Below are positions 61,766 to 64,000 of a DNA stretch of 64,000 bases, piece by piece. The position numbers and the translations under genes were made by a program. Under the pieces are notes generated by a model, which worked only from the letters and a program-made list of their open reading frames with translations, did no database searches and was not told where the DNA came from. Each line of letters begins with the position of its first letter. Position 1 is the stretch's first letter. Source of the DNA: Paenibacillus sp. DMB20 (GTDB taxonomy: Bacteria > Bacillota > Bacilli > Paenibacillales > Paenibacillaceae); NCBI RefSeq assembly GCF_000987955.1, contig NZ_LAZU01000033.1, forward strand, positions 1 to 64,000, read 5' to 3'.

Positions 61766-62208
61766 TTATGACATTATAATTCCATTTATCCCTCTGATTT
61801 TCTCAATTTCATTTTGGTCCTCAGTCATAATAACTCCTATTCTTTCATGTGCTATAGTAGCAAGCCAAACTTCCCCATTTTTTAAAGAAGCATATATCTT
61901 CAAGTAATTCCGGTTGTAACCATTGGTATAAGCGCTCTGTTTTCCTTATCAAAACTTCTTTCAACTCTTCATTACAATAAAAATAATAAACATCTGCGTA
62001 ATGACCAAGTAAAGTCGTCCCTGGCCATTCATCCTGCCTTCTTATTTCTTTTATGTATGGCTTTATTTCTTCAATAAATTTTATAGCGTTTTTTATTTAG
62101 ATCAAGTTGGTCCCTTTTAACTAATAGAAACTCGTCACATATGTTAAATGCTACATCTAATAATTCTTTATATGTAGTTCCTTTAGGTTCTTCAAGAAAT
62201 TTTCTCAT
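61766..62208 (-). pseudogene. Protein of the family labelled stage III sporulation protein AH, two frameshifts
   Basis: MRKFLEEPKGTTYKELLDVAFNICDEFLLVKRDQLDLNKN joins, after removing one A from a run near 62090, to AIKFIEEIKPYIKEIRRQDEWPGTTLLGHYADVYYFY. After a second deletion near 61883 it continues EVWLATIAHERIGVIMTEDQNEIEKI to a stop at 61766, for 146 aa (length divisible by three). The family is widespread in Bacillus and labelled stage III sporulation protein AH in some databases; a sporulation role is not established. Confidence 0.65.
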
Positions 62209-62257
62209 AAATGCTCCTCTATACCATTTTTTATTATTGACCTGATTGCATATAACG

Positions 62258-62395
62258 TTTCACATTCCCGACGTTCAAGCGGCTTACATTGTTATCCGAT
62301 GGAACTGCCTTCTTTGAAATTACTTTTAAAATCTCGCAAGAGGGCTCGCTCCTCCGCAGCGAAGATGCATGGTTATCTGATGTCAACGTCATCTT
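62258..62395. repeat. Structured cassette-boundary element E (divergent)
   Basis: It begins ATAACGTTTCACATTCCCGACGTTC and ends GATGTCAACGTC, so that GACGTT and AACGTC pair across about 100 bp. An inner ACATTGTTAT copy and GGCTCGCTCC/CGCAGCG words add structure. The left end matches the other elements; the body does not. Confidence 0.4.
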
Positions 62396-62402
62396 GAATT
62401 AA

Positions 62403-62799
62403 TTATCTTTCACTTACTAACCATGTCTTGGCAGCTTCGGGATCAGTATAATATGATATTTTTAAGGTTAATTCCTGCTTTTTTTAATACTTCGTTTTAA
62501 CCTCCATTCATTTATTCCAGATAATCCAACAAACGATAGTCTCTCAATATAGTCATCTAAATTTTTTTAGATTATTTATTAACTCTCTAAGAACCTTACT
62601 TGTTACCGATGTTTTTATGCATATCAACCCATATTTTCAGTTTCTTATTTGTCTTGATTATGAAATCTTCTTCTTGTTTCATCAATTCAAAAAGCTTTTC
62701 TTCATCTTTATATTTATTCCCATACTTTAAACAATGAATTTCGCCACCCTTATAATAATAAGGAAATATCGAACCCCCAGGAGATTTCACTTTATTCAC
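62403..62799 (-). pseudogene. Small protein of unknown function, four frameshifts
   Basis: MNKVKSPGGSIFPYYYKGGEIHCLKYGNKYKDEEKLFELMKQEEDFIIKTNKKLKIWVDMH is followed, after four one-base deletions (two of them in T7 runs), by VTSKVLRELINNLKNLDDYIERLSFVGLSGINEWRLKRSIKK and YYTDPEAAKTWLVSER, stop at 62403. Four deletions make the length divisible by three (130 aa). I recall similar small STAS-like proteins in Bacillus but cannot name the family. Confidence 0.5.
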
Positions 62800-62838
62800 T
62801 TCCCTTCGTTCAATAATATGTATTTATGATGATTTCCA

Positions 62839-62990
62839 ATAACGTTATTGTGCTCCTAAACCCGAGAGGCTAAAAGGCGTAACGTCGGGCCGCAAGTCTT
62901 AGCCTCGCAGGGTTGAGCGCCTGAAACTTTTTTTCTCGAAATCCCTCGGGCAGACCAAGGAGCGAATGCGACCCGGGAGGAAAACGTTGT
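62839..62990. repeat. Structured cassette-boundary element B
   Basis: The left end is ATAACGTTATTG. AACCCGAGAGGCTA pairs with TAGCCTCGCAGGGTT (hairpin 1). CTCGAAAT-CCTCGGG-AGACC follows, shared with element A, then CCCGGGAGG and the right end AAAACGTTGTTT. It lies 35 bp after the stop of the Nudix gene. Confidence 0.65.
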
Positions 62991-63024
62991 TTCCGATGTT
63001 GCCTCTTCTTTAACTTTTCATACA

Positions 63025-63447
63025 TTAATAACTAAATAACCCCTTTACAAAGGGCGTTATTTCCAAATGCTTTACTTCTTCTATACTAATCCATCTTGCT
63101 CCTAATGAATCTTGGTTATCTCCATCAATCTTTAAATGATATTTTTCATTAATAAGTTTTACATTATATATAATTCCTATATGGTGTAATTCTTCTAACT
63201 GGTCATCCTTATATGGGTATACGATTGTATATGATTTCGCAGTTCTAATTGTCCCTTCAATTTCATTTATTCCAGTTTCTTCATAAAACTCTCTTTTGAG
63301 TGTTTCATATGGTTCTTCACCAAATTCAATTGTTCCACCTGGCAGATCCCATTTGCCTATATGTGGCCCTCTAGACTTTTTTATCAAAAGGATTTGATTG
63401 TCATTTATAAGGATGCCATAGACACCTAAATGCGTATATTTCTCCAT
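63025..63447 (-). CDS. Nudix hydrolase
   Basis: The 140-aa protein reads THLGVYGILINDNQILLIKKSRGPHIGKWDLPGGTIEFGEEPYETLKREFYEETGINEIEGTIRTAKSYTIVYP, with a complete Nudix box (G-x5-E-x7-R-E-F-x-E-E-T-G). Likely substrates are nucleotide derivatives, unproven. GGGGGA lies before the ATG. A truncated relative lies at 60109-60340, and structured elements flank the gene on both sides (B and C), so it looks like one complete cassette. Confidence 0.92.
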   Translation of the reverse strand: MEKYTHLGVYGILINDNQILLIKKSRGPHIGKWDLPGGTIEFGEEPYETLKREFYEETGINEIEGTIRTAKSYTIVYPYKDDQLEELHHIGIIYNVKLINEKYHLKIDGDNQDSLGARWISIEEVKHLEITPFVKGLFSY

Positions 63448-63509
63448 AACATCTCCCCCTATGCTCTCTTTTTTTTACATGGTTTTAATATTGCTTCAGG
63501 CAGTTTCGG

Positions 63510-63660
63510 ATAACGTTCTTATATTCATGAACCCTCATCGGCTTAGATACTTCCTATCTTAGCCGGTGCAGGGTTGTCCGCTGAATTCTTTCCTCTGCCA
63601 ATCGCATTTCGTGGACCAAGAGTCGACGCCGGTCGGCCTGATGCGTGAATGCAATGTTAT
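63510..63660. repeat. Structured cassette-boundary element C
   Basis: The left end is ATAACGTTCTTATATTCATG and the right end GCGTGAATGCAATGTTAT, imperfect inverted copies of each other. Inside, AACCCT and AGGGTT enclose CGGCTTAGATA and TATCTTAGCCG (one mismatch), a long hairpin like that of element B. A GTCC/GGAC pair and GGACCAAGAGTCG, similar to AGACCAAGGAGCG in B, follow. Confidence 0.65.
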
Positions 63661-63838
63661 AAGATGTCCCGCCTTCGAACATTTGCTAATTCACGTCCCT
63701 TATTATTTCATTAGATTATATAACATTCATTGTTGACTGAGTTTCATAGGTCCTAGTTCCCTCAACTACTGAACATTTTTTTTGTCATCCTTATCTTTAT
63801 AAAATGATTGGTTTGTAAAGAGTCCGGCTGGGTTAAAA

Positions 63839-63866
63839 ATTAACCGCCTTCATGTAAAGGCGGTTA
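63839..63866 (-). terminator. Intrinsic terminator
   Basis: TTAACCGCC and GGCGGTTAA form the stem (11 bp with A/T pairs). On the minus strand TTTTTAACC follows. It would end a gene entering from the right edge. Confidence 0.65.
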
Positions 63867-63901
63867 ACTAAGCTAATAGAGTACTTTAGCTTCACGTTTA
63901 A

Positions 63902-64000
63902 TTATCGGATATTTTTATAAAGTGCTCTTCTAATGAGCCATCCGTTATGGTCGGACTCTTGAATCGAATAGCTCACATTGCTGATTTTGAATCATAGTTA
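63902..64000 (-). CDS. 3' end of a gene entering from the right edge
   Basis: A minus frame reads FKISNVSYSIQESDHNGWLIRRALYKNIR and stops at 63902, followed by a terminator. A stop appears at the very edge in this frame, so the true reading may involve a frameshift or an earlier start outside the window. No family can be named. Confidence 0.35.

Noticed and set aside
62839..63660. Elements B and C considered as plain terminators or as a CRISPR array.
   Set aside because: There are no regularly spaced identical repeats or spacers, and the conserved ends and two-part structure go beyond a terminator.

Overview
The window looks like a chromosomal segment of a low-to-mid-GC Bacillota, most likely a Paenibacillus or close relative. 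Reasons: GGAGG-type ribosome sites before nearly every gene, ATG/GTG/TTG starts, lipoprotein-type binding proteins, an AadK-like ANT(6) gene, CsaA, a WXG100 protein and a protein of the family labelled stage III sporulation protein AH. No rRNA or tRNA was seen. The taxon is inferred from gene content only.

Layout. 0-0.3 kb: end of an IS3-like insertion sequence. 0.3-9.5 kb: ANT(6)-like adenylyltransferase, a TrmB regulator controlling azlCD through a repeated operator, small membrane proteins, an EamA exporter, DinB, TetR and an S66 peptidase. 9.6-20.6 kb: a peptidoglycan amino-sugar salvage locus. Its leftward operon is murQ, binding protein, two permeases, GNAT, PIG-L deacetylase and namZ. 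murR lies upstream in the same direction, and a divergent operon carries a GH4 6-phosphoglycosidase and a BadF-type sugar kinase. A 15-bp sequence is identical upstream of both operons. 20.7-34.9 kb: mixed housekeeping and accessory genes (permuted papain protein, csaA, GrpB, APH kinase, S41 peptidase, a membrane alpha/beta hydrolase, an OmpR two-component pair, a Fur-boxed siderophore-binding lipoprotein, a YbaK editing protein). 35-37.1 kb: SUKH/SMI1-type immunity-like genes. 37.3-43.4 kb: single enzymes, many of them GNATs. 43.4-46.7 kb: a small type VII secretion-like cluster (WXG100, DUF4176, membrane protein, WXG/LXG-like effector candidate, possible accessory protein).

47-64 kb is AT-richer accessory DNA. 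Almost every gene is a small single enzyme on the minus strand (GNAT, Nudix, VOC, methyltransferase, DJ-1, hydrolase). Many are truncated or fused to fragments of other genes. From 60.3 to 63.7 kb single genes alternate with about 150-bp structured elements. These have related ends (ATAACGTT on the left, AATGTTAT-like on the right) and a shared internal hairpin, so the stretch resembles an integron cassette array although no integrase is visible. This is the strongest candidate for something undescribed.

A caution applies throughout: more than 20 genes are broken by apparent single-base insertions, mostly in homopolymers of 6-9 bases, and in every case deleting one base restores a family-like protein. 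The uniform +1 direction suggests systematic sequence error more than true decay. I list such genes as interrupted (pseudogene type), give the span of the repaired gene and name the run. Breaks not explained this way are a 29-bp tandem duplication in a serine hydrolase, an in-frame deletion in a histidine phosphatase, a VOC/APH junction, an in-frame TGA in one GNAT, and several terminal truncations.
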